Assembly (NCBI RefSeq): GCF_000737785.1
Contig: NZ_JPRO01000001.1
Location: forward strand, 186,001 to 250,000
DNA length: 64,000 bases
Reading direction: 5' to 3'
Source of the DNA: Chryseobacterium luteum
Lineage (GTDB): Bacteria > Bacteroidota > Bacteroidia > Flavobacteriales > Weeksellaceae
The position numbers were made by a program, and so were the translations under genes. The notes under the pieces were generated by a model. The model was not told the origin of the DNA. It worked only from the letters and a program-made list of their open reading frames with translations, and ran no database searches. Shown here piece after piece: positions 37,527-46,723 of the stretch. Each line of letters opens with the position of its first letter. Positions within the stretch are counted from its first letter, which is position 1.

Positions 37527-40073
37527 ATGAAAAAAATATTACTAACGCTGGGAATCATGCTGTGCCTCTTTATGGGACACGCACAGGCTCCCGAAAAAAT
37601 GAGCTACCAGGCCGTCATGAGGAGCGGATCCGGACAGCTTTTAACCAATCAGAGTATTGCTGTTAAAGTAAGTGTATTACAAGGCTCTCCTGCCGGAACA
37701 CTGGTCTACTCCGAAAGACTGACCGGGAGCACGAATGCCAACGGATTGATCAGCATGGAAATAGGAACAGGAACGGTTCTTTCCGGAACCTTTTCTACGA
37801 TCAACTGGCCTTCAGGCAGCTATTATTTAAAAACCGAAACAGATCCTGCAGGCGGCACTAACTATACCATTGCAGGAACCAGCCAGCTATTAAGTGTGCC
37901 ATACGCTATGTATGCCAAATCTGCGGGAGGAACCGGGGGAACTTTCGCCATACCTTACACCAATACCGTAAACAATGCATCCACTCTCTTCTCCCTCATC
38001 AATGATGGAGACGGAACTTCTTTGGAAGGTACTAATAATACAACCACCTCGAGTATAGCCGCTGTACGCGGAATCGTAAATAATGTAGCACCCGGAGGAT
38101 TCTCAAGTGCTGTCCGCGGTATCAATAACGGAACCGGCGGACTCGGAATAGGAATCTGGGGAAGCCAGGCCGGAAGCGGATGGGGAGTCTATGGAGTTAC
38201 CCCTAGCGGTCTTGGTGTTTACGGTAATTCATCGGGAGCCGGAACCGGGGTTTATGCCAACAGTAATACCGGAACAGGTCTTACTGCAACCAGTACTAAT
38301 GGCATTGCGGCAAGTCTGGCTATTTCCAACAATGCCAATAACAACAATGTCCTAAACGCGAATACCCTTGGAAACGGGACAGTTATCAATGTTACTTCTT
38401 CCGGAAGCGGTGTGGGGGTTCTCAGTTCAACAGGAAACGGGTTCGCAGTACATGGTATTACCTCAGCACAGACTTCAGCAGGGATTATAGGAGATAATAA
38501 CGGAGCCGGTGAAGCGGTAGTCGGCAGAACGACCAGTGATATTGCCGGAGCAGTTGTAGGGCGTAATGATGGCGGAGGATACGGGGTAAGAGGTTTTGTA
38601 ACCGGTAATACTACCGGAACTTCAATAGGTGTTTTTGGACAGGTTGGGCTCAATACAGGAAAAGGACGTGCAGGAAGATTTGAAAACGTTAACGCAGCAA
38701 ATGATTTTAATACTTTCGAAGTAGAATCCAACAGCAACGGAAATATTCCGGATAATACCCTGGGTAATGCCGCTTCTTTCCTGGTTGATAATACCAATAG
38801 TGTGGGAGCAGCGGTAAGAGGTGAAGTGAATACTATTTTCGGAAACTTCGGGGCTGCAGGTATTTTTGGAGTTTCGTCGGGAACAGGTGGTCGTGCAGGA
38901 TTATTCTACGCATCGAACCCTTCCGGAAACGGAGCTGCATTAATTTCTCTAACTGATGGAAACGGAAATGCCATTACTGCCAATGCAGGCAAAGATGGAA
39001 ACGGTGTTGAAACCAATATCGACGGGGCGGGAAATGCTCTGTATGCATGGGTTCCTACTTTTGCAACGGGGCGGGCAGGAAAGTTCAATATATTTAATGA
39101 CACCAATACCAGCGATGTAATAACAGTAACCACTGTAGGTAACGGTACTGCCGGAAACTTTAAAGTTGACCGGGTAACAGGCACCTCTCCTGCTGTAAAA
39201 GGAGAGGTAACTTCACAATTTGCTAATTTCGGTACGGCAGGTGTGTATGGTCTGTCATCGGGAACAGGAGGTTTCGGAGGTTTATTTTATGCAAGCAACA
39301 CCACCGGAAATGGTCCGGCTCTGATAGCTTTAACAGAAGGAAATGGAAATGGAATCACTGCCAATGCGGGTAAAAACGGAGACGGTATTGAAGCAACAGC
39401 AGACGGAACAGGAAATGCAGTGTATGGATGGACGCCAAATTTCGGAATCGGAAGAGCCGGGAGGTTTGCCAATTTCAATGCAGCCAACGGTAATCCTACT
39501 GTACATGTAAGTAATGTGGGAACAGGAAATGTATTATTGCTGAATCATCAGGGACCAAGTGGAAATATTGCTGTACTGCAAACGAACAGCGCGAATGTTG
39601 TACGTGTAGACAGAACCGGCAAAGGATTCTTCAACGGAGGAACTCAAAACAGTGGAGCTGACGTTGCGGAAGCATTCGATGTGGAGGGTAATACTTCGGA
39701 ATATGAACCCGGAGACATTTTAATCATCTCAACAGATTCTGACCGTACGGTAGAAAAATCATCAAAACCATATTCTACTCTTGTGGCCGGAGTTTATGCA
39801 ACAAAGCCGGGAGTTCTTTTAACAGAGGAAAATATTGATTCTGAACTCATAGGAAAAGTGCCTATGGGTGTAATTGGTGTGATTCCTACAAAGGTTTGTC
39901 TTGAAGGCGGAAAAATTAGAAGAGGAGATCTTCTGGTAACCTCATCAAAATCCGGAACGGCTATGAAAGCCAACCCTAAAAAGGTAAAAATAGGACAGGT
40001 GATCGGAAAAGCACTACAGGATTATGACCAGGACTCAGTTGGTAAAATTAAAGTATTGGTAAACATTAAATAA
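37527..40073 (+). CDS. Large repetitive secreted protein with tail-fibre-like repeats and a conserved C-terminal domain
   Basis: 848 residues. Signal peptide, then the N-terminal domain PEKMSYQAVMRSGSG to LLSVPYAMYAKSA that is common in Bacteroidota surface proteins with fibre-like bodies. Residues about 150-700 are Gly/Asn/Thr-rich repeats; two copies of about 90 residues, roughly 500 and 640, share GxxNAGKxGxGxEAxxDGxGN and GRAGxF patterns. The last 140 residues (SGADVAEAFDVEGNTSEYEP to KIKVLVNIK) are a distinct domain that resembles the peptidase G2 / fibre C-terminal chaperone group seen at the end of tail spikes. Probable trimeric surface fibre or adhesin; no T9SS sorting domain. Confidence 0.75.
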   Translation: MKKILLTLGIMLCLFMGHAQAPEKMSYQAVMRSGSGQLLTNQSIAVKVSVLQGSPAGTLVYSERLTGSTNANGLISMEIGTGTVLSGTFSTINWPSGSYYLKTETDPAGGTNYTIAGTSQLLSVPYAMYAKSAGGTGGTFAIPYTNTVNNASTLFSLINDGDGTSLEGTNNTTTSSIAAVRGIVNNVAPGGFSSAVRGINNGTGGLGIGIWGSQAGSGWGVYGVTPSGLGVYGNSSGAGTGVYANSNTGTGLTATSTNGIAASLAISNNANNNNVLNANTLGNGTVINVTSSGSGVGVLSSTGNGFAVHGITSAQTSAGIIGDNNGAGEAVVGRTTSDIAGAVVGRNDGGGYGVRGFVTGNTTGTSIGVFGQVGLNTGKGRAGRFENVNAANDFNTFEVESNSNGNIPDNTLGNAASFLVDNTNSVGAAVRGEVNTIFGNFGAAGIFGVSSGTGGRAGLFYASNPSGNGAALISLTDGNGNAITANAGKDGNGVETNIDGAGNALYAWVPTFATGRAGKFNIFNDTNTSDVITVTTVGNGTAGNFKVDRVTGTSPAVKGEVTSQFANFGTAGVYGLSSGTGGFGGLFYASNTTGNGPALIALTEGNGNGITANAGKNGDGIEATADGTGNAVYGWTPNFGIGRAGRFANFNAANGNPTVHVSNVGTGNVLLLNHQGPSGNIAVLQTNSANVVRVDRTGKGFFNGGTQNSGADVAEAFDVEGNTSEYEPGDILIISTDSDRTVEKSSKPYSTLVAGVYATKPGVLLTEENIDSELIGKVPMGVIGVIPTKVCLEGGKIRRGDLLVTSSKSGTAMKANPKKVKIGQVIGKALQDYDQDSVGKIKVLVNIK

Positions 40074-40079
40074 ACTATC

Positions 40080-40496
40080 ATGAAATCACTATATATCATT
40101 GCATTTTTAACATTAGGCATAAGCATTTATGCTCAGGAAAACAAGCAGGTTCCGGAAGCTGAGGATCAGGCCCAGGTCGTGAAACAGCTCAGAGAACGGG
40201 AAGCCCGGATGGCAAAAACGATACAGGAAAATGCTCCTGAAAAACAGACTGCAGTCACTCTGGCTTCAGAGCAAGGCCTTGAAGTAAAAAAGAAGGAGGC
40301 AAAAGCTCAGCCCTCCAATTCAAATAACAATTCGGGAAAATTACTGCCCAACACGGCAACTTTAGCCGAGATAAAAGCCTCTATTCCCAACAGGCAGGCA
40401 TCCAATACAGCTTCTAAAAACATCAATAAAAGTGTTCAGGGCTTACCCAATACGGCTACGCTGGAAGAAATAAAAAGAACAATTCCAAAAAACTGA
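40080..40496 (+). CDS. Small secreted protein with two LPNTATLxEIKxxIP repeats
   Basis: 138 residues. Signal peptide (residues 1-18, ending IYAQ), a Glu/Gln-rich helical region and two C-terminal copies of a short repeat: LPNTATLAEIKASIP and LPNTATLEEIKRTIP. Third gene of the operon, 6 bp after the 848-residue gene, so it is likely an accessory of the fibre. The repeat is not one I know. Confidence 0.75.
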   Translation: MKSLYIIAFLTLGISIYAQENKQVPEAEDQAQVVKQLREREARMAKTIQENAPEKQTAVTLASEQGLEVKKKEAKAQPSNSNNNSGKLLPNTATLAEIKASIPNRQASNTASKNINKSVQGLPNTATLEEIKRTIPKN

Positions 40497-40519
40497 TAAC
40501 CCAAACAGATTTCAAAAGA

Positions 40520-40546
40520 AAGTCCGCTTTTTAGCGGGCTTTTTAT
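40520..40546 (+). terminator. Terminator of the secreted-fibre operon
   Basis: AGTCCGCT / AGCGGGCT stem with a 4-T loop and T tract, 24 bp past the last stop. Confidence 0.8.
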
Positions 40547-40603
40547 GTTTTCAGGAATAACAAGACTCTTAAGCCCTCATTGTTTTACTACAATCAAAAT
40601 ATA

Positions 40604-41038
40604 TTAATCCCAGTCCGATGCTATAAATTTCATAGAATTTCCGCTGCCATCCGATAAAGTAAGGAAATGCCCTTCGATGGAATAATTGGTCATTTTATCA
40701 AATTTTTGGAGAAAAGCATTTTCCAGCTCCATATTCCGGCAGGCCTTTAATGTGCTTCCAACTCCTGAAATCGTAACTTTTCCATTGCTTTTAAATTCGG
40801 AAGTAAAGAATATGCTGTTGCACCCCATACCGGCTCCACCTTTAATTTTTCCTTTCTCCATAATACCTGTGAGGTTAATCTCTGCTTTATTTTTAACCAG
40901 TTCCTCTTTGGAAAACTGATCAAAAGAAACGAGCATCCACTGTCTCTGAAGGCCTGGATTTTTTTCCGGAAGTGAAGAGCAGCCAGCCGCAATTCCTAAA
41001 AATAAAACGGCAAAAAATGATACAAGTATTTTTTTCAT
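40604..41038 (-). CDS. META-domain (HslJ-like) lipoprotein
   Basis: 144 residues. Lipobox LGIAAGC at about residue 20, then a single META domain with conserved WMLVSFDQFSKEELVKN and GMGCNSIFFTSEFKSNGKVTI, including the usual CN pair. Members affect envelope stress or heat resistance; precise role unknown. It is divergent from the peptidase gene, and the 86 bp between the two starts hold both promoters. Confidence 0.9.
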   Translation of the reverse strand: MKKILVSFFAVLFLGIAAGCSSLPEKNPGLQRQWMLVSFDQFSKEELVKNKAEINLTGIMEKGKIKGGAGMGCNSIFFTSEFKSNGKVTISGVGSTLKACRNMELENAFLQKFDKMTNYSIEGHFLTLSDGSGNSMKFIASDWD

Positions 41039-41124
41039 GCGGATTAACCCTCCATTTTCATACCATTCGGGAACAGAATATCGTAAAAATTAGTAAATTA
41101 GCGACACAAAAATTATTTTATAAA

Positions 41125-43335
41125 ATGAAAAGACTATTTCTACTGTTCACTTTCTTGTTGGGCTTTGCCCAGATGAGGGCGGATGAGGGGATGTGGCTGT
41201 TAATGCTCATCAAAAGACTTAACGGGGTCGACATGCAAAAAGAAGGACTGCATCTGACACCTGAAGAAATTTATTCGGTAAACAATTCAAGTTTAAAGGA
41301 TGCCATCGTAAGTTTCGGAGGTTTCTGTACGGGAGAAATTGTTTCTGACAAAGGGCTTATCTTCACGAACCACCACTGTGGTTATGGTGCTGTTGCTGCC
41401 GCTTCCACTCCGGAAAAAGATTATCTGAAGAACGGATTCTGGGCTATGAAGCAGAAGGATGAATTTAATGCAAAAGACCTTTACGTAAGATTTTTAGTTA
41501 GAATGGATGATGCTACGCAGAGAATCAATTCTAAACTAAACAAGAATATGACCGGTGCAGAGAGAAAAGCAGTTATTGATGCTGAAACAAAAGCAATCCA
41601 GACTGAAAACTCTGAAAACGGAAAATATACAGTAGTGGTAAGAGATTTCTTCAACGGGAATGAATTCTACTATTTCGTATACCAGGATTATAAAGATATA
41701 AGACTGGTAGGTGCACCACCTTCATCATTAGGTAAATTCGGAGGTGATACTGATAACTGGGAATGGCCAAGACATACTGCTGACTTCACGGTATTCAGAG
41801 TATATGGAGATGCGGCAGGAAATCCTGCAGAATATGCTCCAAGCAATGTTCCACTGAAGCCTAAGCACTTCCTTCCGGTTTCTCTTAAAGGAATTAAGCC
41901 AGGGGATTTCTCTATGATCCTGGGATATCCCGGAAGAACAAACCGTTACCTTACTTCTTACGGAATCCAGCAGATGGTAAATAAAGACTATCCGGCTTGG
42001 GTAGAAGCTTCCAAACTGGCTATGGATGTTATGAAAAAGTATATGGACAAGGATAAAGCGACTCAGCTTAACTATGCTTCTCAATATGCTTCTGTAGCCA
42101 ACTACTGGAAAAACAGACAGGGAACTATTGATGCGGTAGATAAAAACGGAACAATCGGTGACAAACAGAAGATCGAGGATACGTACAGAAAATGGTCTGC
42201 ATTGCCGGGGAATACAGAGTACGATGGTGTTTTAGAAGACATTGGAGCTTATTACAAGCAGGTTTCCGACAGAAATGTTGAAAGAAACTATACTTCTCAG
42301 TTCTCAAGAAATGCAAAATACATTACTCTTGCTCTACAGGTAGGATCTGTTCTTAAGGCTTATGCCGCACAGGATATGCAGGGAAGATTAGCGATGAAAG
42401 CTAAAACTGAAACTGCAATCAAAGAAGCTTATGAAAACTTTAATCCATCTCTGGAAGGGGAAATGCTTGCTTCTATGGCTGGCCTTTACCAGTCGAGGGT
42501 GACGAATAAAGAAGTGGCATCTGCTACTATTTTAGGACTGGATTCCAAGACTCTTTCTAATGTAGCCTATTCTTCAATTTTTGCCAACAAGACTGCTGCT
42601 ACGAATTTCGTACTGAATCCTGATCCATTAAAGCTTGATGCTGATCCGCTTTGGAAAATTGCAAACGGAATAGTTGCCGATCAAAAAATGAGCATGGAAA
42701 GATATGCGAAGGTTGATGATAATTTCAGCAAAAACAACCGTCTATTCTTAGCCGGATTAATGAAGGCTATGCCAGAAAAAAAATTCTATCCGGACGCTAA
42801 CTCTACGATGAGATTAACTTATGGAACGGTAGATAAACTTCCTGTGAGAAATGACAGAAACTACTTCGGGGTTACTGACAACTATTATACTGATATGACC
42901 GGTCTTGTAGGAAAATACAAGAAAGGTGACGAAGAATTCGACCTTCCTCAAAGGGTGATCGATCTTTATAACCTTAAAGATTTCGGACAGTATGCTGATG
43001 CTGCAGGATATATGCCTGTCAACTTCCTTTCTAACAACGACATTACAGGTGGTAACTCCGGTTCTCCGGTAATTGACGGAGACGGAAACCTTATCGGTAT
43101 TGCATTCGATGGAAACAGTGAAGCATTAAGCGGTGATATTGTATTTGAACAGGACTGGCAGAAAACGATCAACGTAGATGTACGTTTTGTTCTTTGGACG
43201 ATTGACAAATATGCAGGAGCAAGAAGACTGATCGATGAATTAAAGCTTGTAAGAGGAGAAAATACGCCTCCTGATACCAAGTCTAAAAATTCAGGAACCA
43301 CTCAGATGCCTAAGAAAACAAAAAAGGTAAAATAA
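41125..43335 (+). CDS. S46-family dipeptidyl peptidase, DPP7-like
   Basis: 736 residues from ATG 41125, where a signal peptide (MKRLFLLFTFLLGFAQMRA) begins; an ATG at 40972 would add 51 residues and overlap the divergent gene. Catalytic His is in TNHHCGYG (about residue 83-84), Asp in GDTDNWEWPRHTADF and Ser is S645 in GGNSGSP. Position +18 from the serine is Gly (FDGN), as in DPP7 (hydrophobic P1), not Arg as in the acidic-specific DPP11. It removes dipeptides from peptides in the periplasm for amino-acid uptake. Confidence 0.93.
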   Translation: MKRLFLLFTFLLGFAQMRADEGMWLLMLIKRLNGVDMQKEGLHLTPEEIYSVNNSSLKDAIVSFGGFCTGEIVSDKGLIFTNHHCGYGAVAAASTPEKDYLKNGFWAMKQKDEFNAKDLYVRFLVRMDDATQRINSKLNKNMTGAERKAVIDAETKAIQTENSENGKYTVVVRDFFNGNEFYYFVYQDYKDIRLVGAPPSSLGKFGGDTDNWEWPRHTADFTVFRVYGDAAGNPAEYAPSNVPLKPKHFLPVSLKGIKPGDFSMILGYPGRTNRYLTSYGIQQMVNKDYPAWVEASKLAMDVMKKYMDKDKATQLNYASQYASVANYWKNRQGTIDAVDKNGTIGDKQKIEDTYRKWSALPGNTEYDGVLEDIGAYYKQVSDRNVERNYTSQFSRNAKYITLALQVGSVLKAYAAQDMQGRLAMKAKTETAIKEAYENFNPSLEGEMLASMAGLYQSRVTNKEVASATILGLDSKTLSNVAYSSIFANKTAATNFVLNPDPLKLDADPLWKIANGIVADQKMSMERYAKVDDNFSKNNRLFLAGLMKAMPEKKFYPDANSTMRLTYGTVDKLPVRNDRNYFGVTDNYYTDMTGLVGKYKKGDEEFDLPQRVIDLYNLKDFGQYADAAGYMPVNFLSNNDITGGNSGSPVIDGDGNLIGIAFDGNSEALSGDIVFEQDWQKTINVDVRFVLWTIDKYAGARRLIDELKLVRGENTPPDTKSKNSGTTQMPKKTKKVK

Positions 43336-43353
43336 TCTTTATTGATATATTTT

Positions 43354-43390
43354 TAAACCCCGTGAAAGTTCCTTTCACGGGGTTTTATTT
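43354..43390. terminator. Bidirectional terminator after the S46 peptidase gene
   Basis: AAACCCCGTGAAAG / CTTTCACGGGGTTTT stem between two converging genes, with T/A runs on both sides. Confidence 0.85.
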
Positions 43391-43439
43391 TGATAATTGA
43401 AATCTAAAATAAATTCTTAATAAAATATCTCTTCTTTGA

Positions 43440-45092
43440 TTAAACTTTTAATTCTGCTTTAAGGTATTGTCCTACCCCTCCATTTGTAACAGTGAAATAT
43501 CCATCATAATGATCAAGAGTTACTCCCAGTTCGTTTACAATTTCTTTGAAATATCCTGTTTTATCTGTATTAGTTGAATCAATATTTCTCTGCCATAAAA
43601 ATTGAGCAAATTGATTATTCTTATTTTGAATCATTAAAGTTCCCAACGTACTTCCAAATCCATATGGTTCAATGTCTACAACTAAACTTTCATTAGCTGT
43701 GAAGTTCTTGCTTAGTAAATCAATAGAACCATTTAAGTAAGCTTTAGATTTTTTTCCATTAGTTTGCCATGTATGTGTCATATAGTTGGCTGTTGTTATA
43801 GAATCAACCGCACTTGCCGCCAATTGATGATCTCCGTCTTCCAAAAATCTTGCATGAAGAACCTGCGGTGTAAAAATAATTGGCACATTCCATTCAGGAG
43901 AAATATTTGCAGTCTCAAGAAGATAGTCGAAGTCGGTAATAAATTCAGAAGATTCTATCGCAGGAATTGCATTTTCTTTCGAAGGTATATATCTCCAGGC
44001 ATTCCCAGCGTAGTTAATATTTCGTTGTGTAGATTTTGTTGTTTCTGTTCCATCTGCAAAAATTTTAACCGCATGTAAAGAATTTATGTTATTTCCTGTA
44101 ATAGAAATTCCTGCAACTTTTCTTAAAAAAATTGCCTGATATGCTCCTGTATGAAACATGTTTCCTGAAATATTGATTCCTCTTACTGATTCATCATTTC
44201 CACTTAGTCCTAATGTAATATAAGAATCAACAAGGTCTTCATCATATCCTTCAAAATAATTTCCTGAAATATTAATTCCAAAACTATCGCTAAGAACTAA
44301 ACGTCCGGCAGAATATTCAAAACTGCATCCGGAGATATTTCCACCTGTAGTTGTATCTCTAATTTCCGAAGGAATTCCCTCTCCAAGAATTTTTAAATTA
44401 GTTACATTAAAAGCATTTGTTGCATTTTCAAATTTAAATGCCTGATAAGTTCCCTGGAAATAAACTGAATTAAGTTTTGTAAAATAGCAATCATTTAAAT
44501 TAAATCCCAATTTCATCCCTTCAAAACGACAGTCTGTAATTCTTAAGTAATGACTGGATTTTGCCTTAACAAATGTTTGAGATTGAACGTTGTTTCCAGA
44601 AATAAAGTTTTTAATATTGATATTATTATGATATTCATATATTTTTACAGTTACCTCATGTTCATTTTCGTCAAGTTGAATCTCATCTCTTATAAATGTT
44701 GGCTCTAAAATATTGAAAACCACAATATCTTTTTCATAACGAGCAGAAAGCTCACAGTTTTTTCCGTCGATAATAAGATCCCCTCTTGAAATATTTAACG
44801 AAGATTCTACAATAACTTTTTCCAGCCCGTAAAAAGCAACTTCATTTACTTTTTTATTGTACTTAATATCTGAAAGCATTTGGTTTAATTTAGAACTTTC
44901 ATCAGTTCCGTCACCTGCTACTCCCCACCATCTTACATCTGCAACTTCAAATATCCTTTCATACATATAGTTGCCTATGTTTTTGGTTAATACATTGTTT
45001 GCCGCACTATTTGCAGCTCCTACTTGTCTCCACGAATATTCCAATCCGGTAAATTCGTCTGTCAATAAAATAATTTCGTCTGTTGTACTCAT
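43440..45092 (-). CDS. Right-handed beta-helix (pectate-lyase-like) protein, unknown role
   Basis: 550 residues without an obvious signal peptide (MSTTDEIILLTDEFTGLEYS). Residues about 55-80 (VRWWGVAGDGTDESSKLNQM) match the start of the pectate-lyase-3 beta-helix superfamily that is typical of phage tail spikes and glycan-active proteins. Repeated strand units with INISGN/GNISGC follow to about residue 330; a C-terminal beta-rich domain follows (about 390-550). It lies between DPP7 and the comM remnant, outside the transposon ends. Its low GC suggests acquired DNA. Role unknown. Confidence 0.6.
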   Translation of the reverse strand: MSTTDEIILLTDEFTGLEYSWRQVGAANSAANNVLTKNIGNYMYERIFEVADVRWWGVAGDGTDESSKLNQMLSDIKYNKKVNEVAFYGLEKVIVESSLNISRGDLIIDGKNCELSARYEKDIVVFNILEPTFIRDEIQLDENEHEVTVKIYEYHNNINIKNFISGNNVQSQTFVKAKSSHYLRITDCRFEGMKLGFNLNDCYFTKLNSVYFQGTYQAFKFENATNAFNVTNLKILGEGIPSEIRDTTTGGNISGCSFEYSAGRLVLSDSFGINISGNYFEGYDEDLVDSYITLGLSGNDESVRGINISGNMFHTGAYQAIFLRKVAGISITGNNINSLHAVKIFADGTETTKSTQRNINYAGNAWRYIPSKENAIPAIESSEFITDFDYLLETANISPEWNVPIIFTPQVLHARFLEDGDHQLAASAVDSITTANYMTHTWQTNGKKSKAYLNGSIDLLSKNFTANESLVVDIEPYGFGSTLGTLMIQNKNNQFAQFLWQRNIDSTNTDKTGYFKEIVNELGVTLDHYDGYFTVTNGGVGQYLKAELKV

Positions 45093-45279
45093 TTTTAATA
45101 TTTTTTGATTTTGTTATATGGCAAACAAATATTGATTCAGATTCGCTATTTGTCTATCTATAATGCAAATATCACCCAGCACTACGACAAAACTCGACGT
45201 ATTATATTTTTTTAAAATTCTGAAATCAATTTAACATAACAATTCTAAAAGTGCCAAAACTATATTGAGAATTTCAACA

Positions 45280-45956
45280 CTACACATTCCAAAATTCCCG
45301 GTCTAAGCTTCTGTACTGTATGGCTTCTGAAATATGATGGGACAATATATTTCCGGAGCCTTCCAGATCGGCTGCAGTTCTGGCTACTTTCAGAATACGG
45401 TCGTAGGCTCTTGCTGACAGATTCAGTTTTTCCATTGCCAGTTTTATGAGTTGCAGAGAAGTTTCATCCAAACTGCAAAATGCTTCAATTTCTTTAGGAC
45501 CCATCTGAGCATTATAGCTGATGTTGAGATCTTTATATCTCTCGTTCTGAATACTGCGTGCTTTCAGAACACGTTCTCTGATGTCTGAGCTTTTTTCACC
45601 TTTTCTTTTTTCTGCCAGCTGTTCAAATTCAACTTTCTGAACTTCAATATGAATATCAATTCTATCCAATAATGGCCCTGAAAGCTTATTCATATACCGC
45701 TGCATTTCGTAGACGGATGAGGTATTGCCCGGATCGTCAGGAAAAAAGCCGCTGGGACTGGGATTCATAGAGGCCACCAGCATGAAGCTTGCAGGGTAGT
45801 TTACGGTAAACCTGGCTCTGGAGATCGTTACTTCACGGTCTTCAAGAGGCTGTCTCATGACTTCCAAAACGGTTCTTTTAAACTCCGGCATCTCATCAAG
45901 GAATAAGACACCGTTGTGAGCAAGCGAGATTTCTCCAGGCTGGGGATAGCTTCCGC
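45280..45956 (-). pseudogene. comM: comM/yifB 3' part, left of the transposon
   Basis: The minus-strand frame from 45956 to 45280 gives 224 residues of ComM (Mg-chelatase-like AAA+ ATPase/helicase of natural transformation): SYPQPGEISLAHNGVLFLDE (Walker B included), MNPSPSGFFPDDPGN, the LSGPLLDRIDIHIEV sensor region and the C-terminal ISEAIQYRSLDREFWNV. The Walker A part is missing. The other fragment is at 58908-59417. The first internal ATG is at 45891, so only a shortened protein could be made. Confidence 0.93.
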
Positions 45957-46024
45957 TGTAACTTAGCAGAGTAGATGATAAAATTTGCTTACAATATCGA
46001 TATTTTCACATAAGGAAATGATAA
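45957..46024 (+). repeat. Left transposon end with two TnsB-type sites
   Basis: Terminal TGT at 45957-45959, then ATGATAA at 45975-45981 and 46018-46024. These are the likely TnsB-binding repeats. The matching right end is at 58863-58907. Confidence 0.75.
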
Positions 46025-46067
46025 TAAAAGGCAATTCTGATTCAACTACATCAAAAAATAACAAAAG

Positions 46068-46721
46068 ATGGTGATAATCAGTTTTAAAAAGTCAAGAAAA
46101 ATTGGGAGAAACTCTTTAAGCCTGACAGGGCAAATAACAAGCATTAAAAATAATGATATTGTTGAGTTTGAATCCCAACTAGAGGGAAATTTAACTTACA
46201 TTTTAGAACGTCGATTAGATGTTGAAATGTATTGCGAACAGCCAATTACAATTGAGTATTTTGAGGGAAATGTAAAAAGACATTACACCCCGGATTTTTA
46301 TGTCAAGTATTTTAGTGGATCTGAAGAGCTTATCGAAGTAAAATACCAAAAGGATTTGTTAGAAAAAAAAGAAGCTTTAGAAGGCAAATTTCGGGCAGCA
46401 AAAGAATTTTGCAACGGAAATAATATCTCTTTTCGAGTTATGACTGAAGAAGATATAAATTCCAATGTCGTTTTTAACTCTAAATTTCTTAGTAATTATA
46501 GGAGATCTCCAATAAAAACAAACCTTGGTGATATTGAGTATATCCTAGAAACGCTGGCTAGATTCGAAAAAATGAAGGTTAATGATCTTTTGGATGAATG
46601 CTCAAAAGATGATCAGCGTAAAGCAGAATTATTATTCCATGTATGGTATTTAATTAGTAATTATTTGATTAATTTTAATGAAGAGGAAAAACTTTCTATG
46701 AACACGCTAATTTGGAAATAA
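46068..46721 (+). CDS. tnsA: TnsA endonuclease (PD-(D/E)xK) of the Tn7-like element
   Basis: 217 residues. TnsA cuts the 5' ends of the element, so TnsA-TnsB together give cut-and-paste transposition. The nuclease core is visible: FESQLEGN (E35/E39), YTPDFYV (D76) and ELIEVKYQK (E90, K92). The C-terminal 60 residues are helical. First gene of tnsA-B-C-tniQ, reading inward from the left end. The AT content matches the rest of the element. Confidence 0.92.
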   Translation: MVIISFKKSRKIGRNSLSLTGQITSIKNNDIVEFESQLEGNLTYILERRLDVEMYCEQPITIEYFEGNVKRHYTPDFYVKYFSGSEELIEVKYQKDLLEKKEALEGKFRAAKEFCNGNNISFRVMTEEDINSNVVFNSKFLSNYRRSPIKTNLGDIEYILETLARFEKMKVNDLLDECSKDDQRKAELLFHVWYLISNYLINFNEEEKLSMNTLIWK

Positions 46722-46723
46722 TT

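Noticed and set aside
38252..39487. Antisense Pro/Ala-rich frames over the repetitive fibre gene
   Set aside because: They are the complement of Gly/Asn/Thr-rich repeat codons.
40972..41124. 51-residue extension of the DPP7-like protein
   Set aside because: It overlaps the divergent META gene and would bury the signal peptide at 41125.
46712..46723. TTG start of tnsB at 46712
   Set aside because: ATG at 46724 is a better start; the extra four residues are not needed.
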